Part shown: piece by piece, positions 35,449 to 46,917 of the stretch | How positions within the stretch are numbered: the stretch's first letter is position 1 | Layout of the letters: each line of letters starts with the position of its first letter | Assembly: GCF_947488835.1 (NCBI RefSeq) | Contig: NZ_CANLBK010000001.1 | Coordinates: 186,001-250,000, forward strand | Direction of reading: 5' to 3' | Length of the DNA: 64,000 nt | From: an uncultured Marinobacter sp. | Lineage (GTDB): Bacteria; Pseudomonadota; Gammaproteobacteria; Pseudomonadales; Oleiphilaceae | Made by a program: the position numbers and the translations under genes | Notes under the pieces: generated by a model | Told to the model about the DNA's origin: nothing | Seen by the model: the letters and a program-made list of their open reading frames with translations, nothing else | Databases searched by the model: none

Positions 35449-36096
35449 ATGAAAGGAACTACGGCGATGATGAAATATGCCTGCTTTTTTATTGCTGCAC
35501 TTCTGGTCGGGTGCGCCGGCCCCGGTACGAAGGTTGAACGCATTGACGCAGTCTCAGAGGTTGATAAAGACTATAAACGCGTCATGGTGTTTGCAGTAAC
35601 GGAAAAAGAGCATAACCGCTCGATGATTGAAGCCGAGCTTGTTGCGGAACTGAACGCGCATAATTTCAAAGCCAGTCCGTTTCCTGTGTCTAACTCTGAT
35701 ATCCCCTGGGGTGACCCCACCAGGCTGCAGCAGCTCGTTGCTGAGGATGCCCGAAATGGAGCATACGACGGTGTGATGGTGGTTTCGCTTGTGAGTAAGC
35801 AGCGCGAATCACGATACGTGCCAGAACAGGTAAACTATCAGCCCATTGTTACATCAGTTGGGCCGCTCGCTGCATCTACCTATATGCAGACAACAGTTGT
35901 ACCGGCTGAATACGAAGAAACAACCACCTATGCATTGAAATCGACACTGTTTGATACCGACTCCGCCAAGCCTGTTTGGCAGCTGTATTCCAGCACCGTT
36001 GACCCGAAGACCATAGATGCTGCTGCCAAAGACTTCGGGGCAGTTATTGTTAAGGCACTTGAAAAGACCTTGCCCCACGTAAAGAAGGGTCCGTAA
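35449..36096 (+). CDS. predicted lipoprotein
   Basis: A 215-residue product with a short signal and lipobox (LLVGC, Cys near residue 22). The mature domain has alternating strands and helices (KRVMVFAVTEKEHNRSMIEA, DGVMVVSLVSKQ) and a C-terminal helix. The pattern is like small periplasmic lipoproteins of the DUF4136 sort, but this is uncertain. The ATG at 35449 has GAGGAAGAG before it; ATG codons at 35467 and 35470 are alternatives. A TATAAT at 35361 is a possible -10 element. Confidence 0.6.
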   Translation: MKGTTAMMKYACFFIAALLVGCAGPGTKVERIDAVSEVDKDYKRVMVFAVTEKEHNRSMIEAELVAELNAHNFKASPFPVSNSDIPWGDPTRLQQLVAEDARNGAYDGVMVVSLVSKQRESRYVPEQVNYQPIVTSVGPLAASTYMQTTVVPAEYEETTTYALKSTLFDTDSAKPVWQLYSSTVDPKTIDAAAKDFGAVIVKALEKTLPHVKKGP

Positions 36097-36194
36097 GGGC
36101 ATTCAGGCCTGAGTGGTTACGGTGAGCTGCGGCGTGGTATGCGCGCGCTGTGTGGTTGTAACCAGGCTGGTGTGCGTGCGATACTATGCCGCCT

Positions 36195-36233
36195 CCGTAA
36201 GTGGGTGAATCCAACTAAATCAGCCACTTACGG
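36195..36233. repeat. 10-bp perfect inverted repeat before queA
   Basis: CCGTAAGTGG at 36195-36204 is repeated inverted at 36224-36233 with a 19-base loop. There is no T-run. It is the main feature in the 220-base gap between the lipoprotein and queA, and may be an operator or an RNA hairpin in the queA leader. Confidence 0.6.
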
Positions 36234-36318
36234 AAATTAGCCAGCAGCGATCCGGAATTGGCATCTGCCGCTACCCCAATCAAGTCGCAGTAATGCGGCG
36301 CCTTGAATAGTCTGGTCC

Positions 36319-38567
<2,249 letters not shown>

Positions 38568-38596
38568 ATCCTTTTCTTAATCAACGGAGAGTTTTG

Positions 38597-38962
38597 ATGA
38601 AATCAGTCAAGTTGTTTTTGGCCGGCCTGATCGCAATGATGCCTGCACTGGCTATGGCTCAGGCGGCTCCTGCCGCTGGTGGTATGGGTGTTATGGGTCA
38701 GGTTATCTTTTTCGCCGGTTTTATCCTTATTTTCTACTTTTTGATCTGGCGCCCACAGTCCAAGCGTGCCAAAGAGCACAAGTCACTTATGTCTGGCTTG
38801 AACAAGGGTGATGAAGTGATTACCTCTGGCGGCATTGCTGGAAAGATCACCAAAGTAGCTGACGACTTCATCGTTGTTGAGATTGCTGACAATGTTGAAG
38901 TAAAGGTACAAAAAGTAGCTGTAGCTGCCGCACTGCCTAAAGGTACGCTCAAAGATATCTGA
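38597..38962 (+). CDS. yajC: preprotein translocase subunit YajC
   Basis: A 121-residue inner-membrane accessory of SecDF. It has an N-terminal signal-like helix, a main membrane helix (about 33-55) ending in LIWRPQSKRAKEH and a cytoplasmic SH3-like domain (GDEVITSGGIAGKITKV). The ATG at 38597 is preferred over an adjacent TTG. It lies between tgt and secD as in most gammaproteobacteria. Confidence 0.94.
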   Translation: MKSVKLFLAGLIAMMPALAMAQAAPAAGGMGVMGQVIFFAGFILIFYFLIWRPQSKRAKEHKSLMSGLNKGDEVITSGGIAGKITKVADDFIVVEIADNVEVKVQKVAVAAALPKGTLKDI

Positions 38963-39056
38963 GCAAGGACTCTCTGGCCGGCCCTGATACCCGCCGGCCT
39001 GAACCTTTCTGGCTGAAACACCAAGGCCGGCTTTTGGGCCGGCTACAAGGGATCCC

Positions 39057-40931
39057 ATGCTGAACAAGTACCCGCTTTGGAAAAACCTGATTATCCTGGT
39101 CGCGGTCGTGATCGGGTTTATCTACGCTTTACCCAACCTGTTTCCCGATGATTACGCTGTACAGATCACCGGTGCCCGTAGTAGCACCGAAGTGAACTCC
39201 GCTGTTCTCGAACGAGCCGTTAAAGCGCTGGAATCGGATGGCATTGAGGTTAAAAGCAGCACGCTTGAGGATCGGGATGCCCTTATACGGTTAACCAGTT
39301 CCGATGATCAGTTGCGTGCCCGCCCTGCCGTTCAGGCAGCTCTTGGCAGAGATTATCTCGTTGCATTGAACATGGCACCGTCTACGCCAGCCTGGCTCAA
39401 GAGTCTGGGTGCGGGGCCAATGAAGCTTGGCCTTGATCTGCGTGGCGGCGTCCACTTTTTGCTTGAAGTGGATATGGATACTGCCGTTGGTCAGAGGCTG
39501 GAAGCAGTTTCTGGTCAGATCAAGCGCGAACTCCGCGAAGAACGCATCCGCTACCGCGGAGGCGATGTTAAAGGTACTCGCGATATCATTTTGAGCTTCC
39601 GCGATGAAGCGTCGCGTACCGAAGCCTTTAACCTCATCAAGCGTCAGTACAATGAGTTTCTTTTGGATGAAAAGACTGTCGGCGATGAGTTTCAGATTGT
39701 CCTTACGCTTTCCGAAGCAGAAGTAAGTGCCATTCGAAAGTATGCCCTCGAGCAAAACCTGACCACTATTCGCAATCGAGTGAACGAGCTGGGCGTTGCA
39801 GAGCCTTTGGTTCAACAGCAGGGCGCAGACCGGATTATTGTTGAGCTTCCGGGTGTTCAGGATACCGCTCAGGCAAAACGGGTACTTGGAGCCACGGCGA
39901 ACCTGGAATTCCGTATGGAGGCGCGGCAGGATGCACCTGCCAGTGAAACCGAGCAGTTCAGTTTCCGGAATGAGCGCCAGCGTACTGCTCGTTTGGAGCG
40001 GGACACAATCGCTACCGGTAACAACGTTGCAAACGCGCAGCAGGCCTTTGATGAGAATGGTCAGCCACAAGTTAGCATTACGATGGACTCGATCGGGGGC
40101 GATCTGATGAATCGCGCTACGCGGAATGCAATAGGGCGGCGCATGGCTGTTCTGTTTATCGAATTCCGCACGGAAACCGAAACCAGAATGGTTGATGGTG
40201 AGCCTGTTGAAGTCGACAAGCGGGTCGTTGAGAAAGGCATTATCAGCCTCGCGACTGTTCAATCTGCTTTAGGTAGCAGCTTCCGCATCACCGGGCTGGA
40301 TTCGATACCTGAAGCGTCCGAGCTTGCGCTGCTGTTGCGTGCAGGTGCTTTGGCGGCGCCTATGTACTTTGTTCAGGAGCGCACTATTGGACCTAGCCTG
40401 GGTCAGAAGAACATTGATGCCGGCATGATGTCGGTGGCTCTGGGCTTCATTCTTGTGTTGCTGTACATGCTGGTCTACTACCGTGGGTTTGGCGTTGTGG
40501 CGAATATCGCTCTGACCATCAACCTGATGCTGCTGATAGCGTGTATGTCCATCCTTTCCGCGACGCTAACGCTGCCTGGTATTGCCGGTATCGTTCTGAC
40601 TGTGGGTATGGCGGTCGATGCTAACGTTCTGATATTCGAACGTATAAAAGAAGAGCTTAAATCGGGTGTGTCGCCGCAGCTTGCTATAAACGCGGGCTAC
40701 TCTCGTGCTTTTGTGTCGATCTTTGATGCGAACATTACCACTTTACTTGTGGCCATTATCCTTTTCGCAATGGGCTCAGGCCCGGTAAAAGGGTTCGCGG
40801 TGACACTGTGTATCGGGATTTTGACGTCCATGTTCTCAGGACTGATGGTCAGCCGCAGTATCGTCAATATGGTTTATGGCGGCCGCAGGGTCGAGAAACT
40901 GTCGATCGGAGGAAAGCTCGCCAATGTCTGA
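39057..40931 (+). CDS. secD: protein translocase subunit SecD
   Basis: A 624-residue six-span membrane protein with a large periplasmic part between the first and second helix (about 30-450). The conserved D1 motif (GLDLRGGVHFLLEVD) and the membrane motif with GMAVDANVLIFERIKEEL are present. SecDF uses the proton gradient to help export. It overlaps secF by eight bases. Confidence 0.96.
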   Translation: MLNKYPLWKNLIILVAVVIGFIYALPNLFPDDYAVQITGARSSTEVNSAVLERAVKALESDGIEVKSSTLEDRDALIRLTSSDDQLRARPAVQAALGRDYLVALNMAPSTPAWLKSLGAGPMKLGLDLRGGVHFLLEVDMDTAVGQRLEAVSGQIKRELREERIRYRGGDVKGTRDIILSFRDEASRTEAFNLIKRQYNEFLLDEKTVGDEFQIVLTLSEAEVSAIRKYALEQNLTTIRNRVNELGVAEPLVQQQGADRIIVELPGVQDTAQAKRVLGATANLEFRMEARQDAPASETEQFSFRNERQRTARLERDTIATGNNVANAQQAFDENGQPQVSITMDSIGGDLMNRATRNAIGRRMAVLFIEFRTETETRMVDGEPVEVDKRVVEKGIISLATVQSALGSSFRITGLDSIPEASELALLLRAGALAAPMYFVQERTIGPSLGQKNIDAGMMSVALGFILVLLYMLVYYRGFGVVANIALTINLMLLIACMSILSATLTLPGIAGIVLTVGMAVDANVLIFERIKEELKSGVSPQLAINAGYSRAFVSIFDANITTLLVAIILFAMGSGPVKGFAVTLCIGILTSMFSGLMVSRSIVNMVYGGRRVEKLSIGGKLANV

Positions 40932-41877
40932 TGATCAGAAGCAAAAGTTCGATTTTATGGGGTTTCGGAAAATTGCTTCCGTAATCTCCATTACTTTGGT
41001 GGTCGCGTCTATCGTGTTGCTTGGAGTCCGCGGCCTCAACTTCGGCATGGATTTTACCGGCGGTACGTCGGTGGAACTGGAATACGCACAAGCGCCGCAA
41101 CTGGATGAGGTGCGCTCAACCCTTACAGAGGCTGGCTACGATCAATTTGTTGTACAGAACTTCGGTGCGGATACGATTGTTCTTGTGCGCCTCAATGAAT
41201 CGGGTAACGACCAGTTGGCTCCAGAGATTGTCAGCGTTTTGACCAAAAACGGTGGCGACCTGAAGCTGATAGGTTCCGAATTTGTAGGGTCGCAAGTGGG
41301 CGACGAGCTTAAAGAGAACAGCGGCCTTGCGCTTCTCATCGCGCTTGCGGTGGTGCTCATTTATGTGGGCATGCGGTTCCAGTTCAAGTTTGGTATTGCG
41401 TCGGTAGTGCCATTGGGTCACGACGTTATTATCGTTCTTGGAATCTTCGCGCTGTTTCAGTGGACGTTTGACCTTACGGTTCTTGCAGCTCTGCTGGCGA
41501 TTATCGGCTACTCGCTGAACGACACCATCGTTGTGGCTGACCGTATTCGGGAGAATTTCCGGAAAATGCGGGTGGGAGAATCCTGGGATATCATCAACGA
41601 GTCTATTCATCAGACCATTGCCCGTACCATAAACACCTCTGGTACTACGTTGGTGGTTCTTCTGGCTCTGTATTTCTTCGGAGGCGAAGCCATTAACAAG
41701 TTTGCGTTGGCATTGATTATTGGTGTGGTGGTGGGTACCTACTCATCTATCTATGTCTCTGCCAACTTGCTGATGGTAATGGGTGTTTCTCGCGAGGATC
41801 TTATGGTGCCTGCTAAAGAGGGCACTGGGGAAGGTGATGAAGAGGAACAGCCACCGGAATGGCTTGACCGTATGTAA
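40924..41877 (+). CDS. secF: protein translocase subunit SecF
   Basis: A 317-residue six-span protein. The signatures GLNFGMDFTGGTSVELEY and GYSLNDTIVVADRIRENF are typical. The ATG at 40924 lies inside the end of secD; an earlier in-frame codon is rejected. It closes the operon before the terminator at 41901-41947. Confidence 0.96.
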   Translation: MSDDQKQKFDFMGFRKIASVISITLVVASIVLLGVRGLNFGMDFTGGTSVELEYAQAPQLDEVRSTLTEAGYDQFVVQNFGADTIVLVRLNESGNDQLAPEIVSVLTKNGGDLKLIGSEFVGSQVGDELKENSGLALLIALAVVLIYVGMRFQFKFGIASVVPLGHDVIIVLGIFALFQWTFDLTVLAALLAIIGYSLNDTIVVADRIRENFRKMRVGESWDIINESIHQTIARTINTSGTTLVVLLALYFFGGEAINKFALALIIGVVVGTYSSIYVSANLLMVMGVSREDLMVPAKEGTGEGDEEEQPPEWLDRM

Positions 41878-41900
41878 TCCAGGTCCCGGGTTAATAACCC

Positions 41901-41947
41901 GGGCACAAAAAAACCGCCACTAATTAGTTGGCGGTTTTTTTGTGCCC
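41901..41947. terminator. strong bidirectional terminator between secF and suhB
   Basis: Nineteen-base perfect arms (41901-41919 and 41929-41947) enclose nine bases; the GC core is flanked by A7 and T7, so it works in both directions. A second small hairpin (CCCGGG arms) overlaps its left side at 41885-41903. Confidence 0.9.
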
Positions 41948-41990
41948 TGAACTTGGCTTTGGCTCAGCTCAGGGGTTAAGCGTATTCAGC

Positions 41991-42791
41991 TCAGGCGGGC
42001 ATGCGACCACGGAATGGGTGCAATACCTTGAGAACTTCCCGAAACAGCTTCGGGTTCGCAACGACGAGTTGGCGTGCCTTATCTGTTGAAGGGTTGCCCG
42101 AGAAGTCTGCGGTGAGAGCACCGGACTCCATTGCCAAGGCTACGCCAAGGTCCAGATCAACGGCATCTGGGCGGAAGATGACTGCAGCATCGAGAAGGCC
42201 AGCGGAGACCCGCGCAATATCGAGAACCACGCAGCCAGATGTGCGAAACATGGAGGAGTTCTGAGCCAGCACTGCGGCCATCTCGCCCCAAAGCAGCGGG
42301 TTCTCGCTTTTACGTGCCTGATCAAGCAGGTTGGTTGCAAATGCAGCTTTCTCGGCATGCTTGACGTCAGATACCCGAACTCTGCGGCTATTCAGTGCGG
42401 CGCCTCGGCCACGGCTGGCAGAGTATTCCTCACCGGTAACCGGGTTAACCAGAAGAAGGTTTTCCGTGCGGTTGTTTTTCTTCTGAGCCAGTGCCAGAGC
42501 AAATTCAGGAATGCCACGAAGGAAATTTTCGCGTCCCAATACCGGGAAAATATGCCAGCTACGTTCGCTGGTTCCGGCGTCTGATTCGTTCAGGGGCGCA
42601 ATGGTGTGATCTTTGTAGGCCTTTTCGAGTTGCTCTGCAAAGTTGTCATAAATGGATTGCTCGACCCGGTCCAACTGGAAGCGACGCTCGTCGTCGTCTT
42701 TTCCGGTAGGCTCCTGGCGCTCGAAGTGGGCTTTCAGGTAATCCGACCCTTGACGCGCGACGCGCAGGGCCATTTTAATAGCTGGTTGCAT
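41991..42791 (-). CDS. suhB: SuhB-like inositol monophosphatase family protein, catalytic motifs lost
   Basis: This 266-residue protein has the length and overall layout of SuhB (MQPAIKMALRVARQ start; NFLRGIPEFALALA, ASRGRGAALNSRRVRVS and LDIARVSAGLLDAAV blocks). The gene is next to trmJ-cysE-iscR, the usual suhB place. However the metal-binding DPLDGT motif reads FPVLGR (residues 82-87) and the WDxAAG motif reads DLDLGV. It is probably not an active phosphatase. SuhB in E. coli also acts in rRNA antitermination without needing catalysis, so a non-enzymatic role is plausible. Confidence 0.82.
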   Translation of the reverse strand: MQPAIKMALRVARQGSDYLKAHFERQEPTGKDDDERRFQLDRVEQSIYDNFAEQLEKAYKDHTIAPLNESDAGTSERSWHIFPVLGRENFLRGIPEFALALAQKKNNRTENLLLVNPVTGEEYSASRGRGAALNSRRVRVSDVKHAEKAAFATNLLDQARKSENPLLWGEMAAVLAQNSSMFRTSGCVVLDIARVSAGLLDAAVIFRPDAVDLDLGVALAMESGALTADFSGNPSTDKARQLVVANPKLFREVLKVLHPFRGRMPA

Positions 42792-42974
42792 CTGTGTGTT
42801 CGTTATCCGGGTGTGTGAAGGCCGGGTATGATAGCAAAAGATCCCCCTCCTTGTATGTTTTTTGACTCAGGAAAAGCACGGATGTTGCTATGTGAGTGAA
42901 TATCCGGAGCGCAGAAGGTATCTGGTTTCTGCTATCATTGCGGCCCTTAAATTTTAACCTCGGGCTAGTCACCA

Positions 42975-43811
42975 ATGCATAAGCCATCTCCGCCTCTGGA
43001 AGGGCCAGACGCGTTTCAGGATAAAATTCGAATTGTCCTGGTTGAGACCTCTCACTCCGGAAACATCGGGGCTGTCGCACGGGCCATGAAAAACATGGGG
43101 CTGGCCAATCTTTGGCTGGTCAATCCCAATTCTTTTCCAGATGAAGCCTCATACGCCCGAGCAGCCGGAGCCTCCGACATACTTGATAGGGCCCAGGTGG
43201 TTCCAACCCTGGATAAGGCGCTTGAAGACTGCATTATGGTGATGGGTACCAGTGCCAGAGGTCGGAAAATTCCCTGGCCAGTATTGCCGCCGCCGGAGGC
43301 CGCCGGGATTGCTGCCGAGAAAAGTCTCGCAGGGCCAGTGGCGCTGGTGTTTGGGCGTGAAAATCATGGGTTGAGTAACGATGAGCTCCACCTATGCCAT
43401 TACCATATTCATATTCCGACGAACCCGGATTACAGTTCGTTGAACCTGTCTATGGCAGTTCAGATCATGTGCTACGAATTGCGCATGCTATTCTTGCGTA
43501 ATCTTGAAGATGGCAAAGACAACCCATACTTAAAGCCCATGTTGGCGCCGGGAGATGCTGGCTGGGATGTACCGCCCGCCAAGGTTGGTGATGTGGAAGG
43601 TTTTTTTGGCCACCTCGAGCAGACCCTACATGATGTGGATTTCCATCGTCGTGATAATCCCAGGCAGTTGATGTCTCGCTTGCGCCGACTGTTCCAGCGC
43701 GCAAAGCTTGATCAGATGGAAATCAACATCCTTCGGGGCATTTTGAGTGCCGTTCAAAAGGCCGCAGGCGCATCCGGGAACACCAATTCAACCAAGGCCA
43801 GTACAGACTGA
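42975..43811 (+). CDS. trmJ: tRNA (cytidine/uridine-2'-O-)-methyltransferase TrmJ
   Basis: A 278-residue SPOUT methyltransferase that modifies position 32 of tRNA. The N-terminal VLVETSHSGNIGAVARAMKN motif, the LVFGREN motif and the SSLNLSMAVQIMCYELR knot motif are present. It lies divergent from suhB and 12 bases before cysE. Confidence 0.94.
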   Translation: MHKPSPPLEGPDAFQDKIRIVLVETSHSGNIGAVARAMKNMGLANLWLVNPNSFPDEASYARAAGASDILDRAQVVPTLDKALEDCIMVMGTSARGRKIPWPVLPPPEAAGIAAEKSLAGPVALVFGRENHGLSNDELHLCHYHIHIPTNPDYSSLNLSMAVQIMCYELRMLFLRNLEDGKDNPYLKPMLAPGDAGWDVPPAKVGDVEGFFGHLEQTLHDVDFHRRDNPRQLMSRLRRLFQRAKLDQMEINILRGILSAVQKAAGASGNTNSTKASTD

Positions 43812-43823
43812 CCGGGCAGGGAA

Positions 43824-44603
43824 ATGGCCATGTTTAGGCATTTGAAAGAAGATATAAATAGCGTTTTTCATCGAGATCCTGCTGCCAGGAACACTTTTGA
43901 GGTACTCACGAATTACCCGGGGCTCCATGCTCTGCTTATTCACCGGTTCTCCCATTGGCTATGGAATGTCGGGCTAAAATGGCTGGCTCGCACAATATCG
44001 ACCTTGGCGCGATGGTTTACGGGTATCGAGATTCATCCGGGCGCTACGATTGGTCGGCGCTTTTTTATTGACCATGGCATGGGTGTGGTTATTGGGGAAA
44101 CGACGATTATTGGCGACGATGTGACGCTGTACCAAGGTGTGACGCTCGGCGGAACAAGCTGGAATAAGGGCAAGCGGCATCCCACGATTGGTAACGGTGT
44201 GGTCGTTGGTGCAGGCGCGAAAATACTGGGGCCCTTTGAGGTAGGCGAGGGTGCCAAGGTTGGATCTAACTCAGTGGTAACCAAAGCGGTTCCCGCCGGT
44301 GCAACTGTTGTGGGAATCCCCGGGCGGATTATCGTAAAGCAAAAAATGGAAGACGATGCCCGCCGCAAGGTTATGGAAGAGCGCATGGGTTTTGATGCTT
44401 ACGGCGTGACCGAAGAGATGCCGGATCCTGTTGCTCGCTCCATGCGTGCGCTGTTGGATCACATGCATGCGGTGGATGATCGCATTGAAATCATGTGCAA
44501 GGCACTGCGCAAGGTGAATAGTGAATACCAGAATGGAGAGCTTCCGGTGCTGGATGAAGACGATTTTGATTGCGTGCGTGATGAAAGTGAGGATCGCGGC
44601 TGA
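43824..44603 (+). CDS. cysE: serine O-acetyltransferase
   Basis: A 259-residue enzyme that acetylates serine in the first step of cysteine synthesis. The left-handed beta-helix hexapeptides ([40 protein letters not shown]) and the catalytic His/Asp in [12 protein letters not shown] are present. The short N-terminal region is of the Pseudomonas type. Its product serves cysteine made for IscS downstream. Confidence 0.93.
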   Translation: MAMFRHLKEDINSVFHRDPAARNTFEVLTNYPGLHALLIHRFSHWLWNVGLKWLARTISTLARWFTGIEIHPGATIGRRFFIDHGMGVVIGETTIIGDDVTLYQGVTLGGTSWNKGKRHPTIGNGVVVGAGAKILGPFEVGEGAKVGSNSVVTKAVPAGATVVGIPGRIIVKQKMEDDARRKVMEERMGFDAYGVTEEMPDPVARSMRALLDHMHAVDDRIEIMCKALRKVNSEYQNGELPVLDEDDFDCVRDESEDRG

Positions 44604-44636
44604 ATACTTGACTGAATTACTTGGTCAATTCATACT
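44604..44636 (+). promoter_or_regulatory. iscR promoter with candidate IscR type 1 site
   Basis: TTGACT at 44608-44613 and CATACT at 44631-44636 have a 17-base spacer. ATACTTGACT followed by GAATTACTTGG resembles the left half and core of the type 1 IscR site found over iscR promoters. This would give autorepression by the Fe-S form. Confidence 0.55.
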
Positions 44637-44680
44637 CAGTCTCGCATACTGAGATTCATTCCCATCATGGGGCTGATGCC

Positions 44681-45178
44681 ATGAAGTTGACTACTAAAGG
44701 CCGCTACGCCGTTACGGCAATGCTCGATCTTGCTCTCCACGGGGGGCAGGGGCCAGTAACTCTAGCGGATATTTCAGCCCGTCAGGAAATATCGCTTTCC
44801 TATCTGGAGCAACTCTTCTCACGTCTTCGTCGCCGGGAGTTGGTGATAAGTATTCGTGGGCCCGGCGGTGGTTATCACCTTAGCCGAAGTGCAGCCAGTA
44901 TTTACATTGCCGAAGTGGTTGATGCGGTCAGTGAGTCGCTGGATACCACACGGTGTGGAAATAAGGGCGATTGCCAGAATGGTGAAAAATGTCTGACGCA
45001 TCACCTGTGGTCTGACTTGAGTGATCAGATTCATCAGTTTCTTAGCGGGATCAGTCTCGGAGATCTGATGCAAAGACATGAAATCCGCCAGGTTGCGGAC
45101 CGACAGAACCGCCGGCAAGCCGAAGGTGATTCTGACACAATTAATACCGAGCGTCTGATAGATCAGGCGCCCGCCTGA
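44681..45178 (+). CDS. iscR: Fe-S cluster regulator IscR
   Basis: A 165-residue Rrf2-family regulator. The winged helix (about 1-70) with [18 protein letters not shown] is present. The [2Fe-2S] ligands are three Cys (in [13 protein letters not shown]) plus a nearby His, all retained. It normally represses the isc operon when Fe-S supply is sufficient. The ATG at 44681 matches the family start [11 protein letters not shown]. Only iscS follows in this locus. Confidence 0.95.
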   Translation: MKLTTKGRYAVTAMLDLALHGGQGPVTLADISARQEISLSYLEQLFSRLRRRELVISIRGPGGGYHLSRSAASIYIAEVVDAVSESLDTTRCGNKGDCQNGEKCLTHHLWSDLSDQIHQFLSGISLGDLMQRHEIRQVADRQNRRQAEGDSDTINTERLIDQAPA

Positions 45179-45196
45179 ATCAAACCTCTGTATTCT

Positions 45197-46345
45197 ATGA
45201 AAAAGCCTGTATACCTCGATTACGCTGCAACAACACCCGTTGATCCTGCCGTAGCGGAAGAGATGATCAAGTACCTGACACCGGATGGCCTCTTTGGTAA
45301 TCCGGCGTCCCGTTCCCATGGTTTTGGCTGGCAGGCTGAAGCGTCTGTAGAGGCTGCTCGAGGTCAGGTGGCGAGCCTGATTCATGCGGATCCTCGTGAA
45401 ATAGTCTGGACTTCAGGAGCTACCGAATCTGATAATCTCGCCATCAAAGGCGCGGTTGCGGGTCGAGATAAAGCCCACGTCATAACCTCTACTATTGAAC
45501 ACAAGGCGGTTGTTGATACCTGTAAATGGCTCGAGGGCCGCGGTGTTGAAGTTACGTGGTTGGAGCCTGAACGTGATGGCGTGATCCGGCCGCAGCAGGT
45601 ATTTGATGCGCTTAAGCCAGAAACTCTTCTGGTGAGCCTGATGCTTGTGAACAATGAGTTGGGTTGTGTAACTGACATAACCACTATTGGTGCGGAGCTT
45701 CGCAACCGTGGTGTTTTGTTCCATGTCGATGCAGCCCAGGCCGCTGGTAAGCTCGCCGTTGATGTCACCACTATGCCGGTGGATCTTATGTCTCTCTCCG
45801 GCCACAAAGTATACGGACCCAAAGGTGTGGGCGCGCTCTATGTGAGGCGGTCGCCGGATGTTCGTATCGAAGCCCAGATTCATGGCGGGGGCCATGAGCG
45901 TGGTATGCGTTCGGGAACCCTGCCGACGCACCAGATTGTTGGCATGGGGAAGGCATTCGCAATTTCCCAGCTCTGTCTTGAGGAAGAAATCGGCAAGCTC
46001 GAAGCCTTGCGTGCTGAATTTCTCGGTGGCCTTGATGGGCTGTCGGGGATAACCCTCAACGGTTCAGACTCTTGCCGTGTGCCCGGAATAATTAACCTTT
46101 CCTTTGATGGTGTAGATGCCGAATCTCTCATGCTTGGTCTCAGGCATCTCGCTGTGTCATCTGGTTCTGCTTGCGCCTCCGCCACCTTGGCACCTTCATA
46201 TGTGCTTCTCGGTATTGGATTGGGCGAAGAGTTAGCCCATCGTGCACTGAGATTTTCGATCGGGCGTTTTACCACGTCTGAGGAAATTGCCTTCGCCAGC
46301 GCGCAAATTGTTGAAGTTGTTACCCGCCTTCGCGCAGTGCGGTAG
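45197..46345 (+). CDS. iscS: cysteine desulfurase IscS, shortened C-terminus
   Basis: A 382-residue PLP enzyme that removes sulfur from cysteine. The PLP lysine (Lys204 in [10 protein letters not shown]), HVDAAQ and the catalytic Cys326 in SSGSACASA match E. coli Lys206 and Cys328. The protein stops after the ...RLRAVR segment, about 20 residues before the E. coli end. That end is the conserved tail which contacts IscU. The gene is followed by ndk, not by iscU, iscA, hscB, hscA and fdx. It may supply sulfur for tRNA modification or for another assembly system. Confidence 0.9.
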   Translation: MKKPVYLDYAATTPVDPAVAEEMIKYLTPDGLFGNPASRSHGFGWQAEASVEAARGQVASLIHADPREIVWTSGATESDNLAIKGAVAGRDKAHVITSTIEHKAVVDTCKWLEGRGVEVTWLEPERDGVIRPQQVFDALKPETLLVSLMLVNNELGCVTDITTIGAELRNRGVLFHVDAAQAAGKLAVDVTTMPVDLMSLSGHKVYGPKGVGALYVRRSPDVRIEAQIHGGGHERGMRSGTLPTHQIVGMGKAFAISQLCLEEEIGKLEALRAEFLGGLDGLSGITLNGSDSCRVPGIINLSFDGVDAESLMLGLRHLAVSSGSACASATLAPSYVLLGIGLGEELAHRALRFSIGRFTTSEEIAFASAQIVEVVTRLRAVR

Positions 46346-46371
46346 GCAGTGGGCCTCTGACTGCGTATAAT
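46343..46371 (+). promoter_or_regulatory. candidate ndk promoter
   Basis: TATAAT at 46366-46371 with a weak -35 (TAGGCA, 46343-46348) 17 bases upstream. It indicates that ndk starts a new transcript after iscS. Confidence 0.45.
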
Positions 46372-46426
46372 CGCAGGCCTGAAATTCATCCGTATTCCAT
46401 AACCCAAACCCTCTAGGAGAAATACC

Positions 46427-46855
46427 ATGGCTAATGAGCGCACGCTTTCTATTATCAAGCCCGATGCAGTTGCAAAAAATGTGATCGGTGAAATCTACAG
46501 CCGCTTTGAAAAAGCCGGCCTGAGCATTGTAGCGTCACGCATGATGCACCTTACCCAGGAGCAGGCAGAAGGCTTTTACGCTGAGCACAAAGAGCGTCCT
46601 TTCTTCAACGATCTGGTTGCATTCATGACCTCCGGTCCTGTTGTTGTTCAGGCTCTGGAAGGCGAAGGCGCAATCCTGAAGAACCGCGACCTGATGGGTG
46701 CAACTAACCCGAAGGAAGCGGATGCCGGCACGATCCGCGCAGACTTCGCTACATCTATTGATGCGAATGCGGTTCACGGTTCCGATTCTGCAGCTTCTGC
46801 AGAGCGTGAGATTGCTTATTTCTTCAGTGACAACGAAATCTGCCCGCGCGGCTGA
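46427..46855 (+). CDS. ndk: nucleoside diphosphate kinase
   Basis: A 142-residue enzyme that moves phosphate between nucleoside triphosphates. The start [14 protein letters not shown], the GAT/NPxEAxxGTIR block ([17 protein letters not shown]) and the active-site His in ANAVHGSDS are present. AGGAG precedes the ATG. Confidence 0.97.
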   Translation: MANERTLSIIKPDAVAKNVIGEIYSRFEKAGLSIVASRMMHLTQEQAEGFYAEHKERPFFNDLVAFMTSGPVVVQALEGEGAILKNRDLMGATNPKEADAGTIRADFATSIDANAVHGSDSAASAEREIAYFFSDNEICPRG

Positions 46856-46917
46856 TTTTGTTGGTCGGGGGCTGCCGTCGGCGGCTCCCGCATTGATTAT
46901 CTGATCGAGGTTATAAA

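Noticed and set aside
46860..46895. Hairpin after ndk
   Set aside because: The GC stem has two G-T pairs but no T-run, so it is not a clear terminator.
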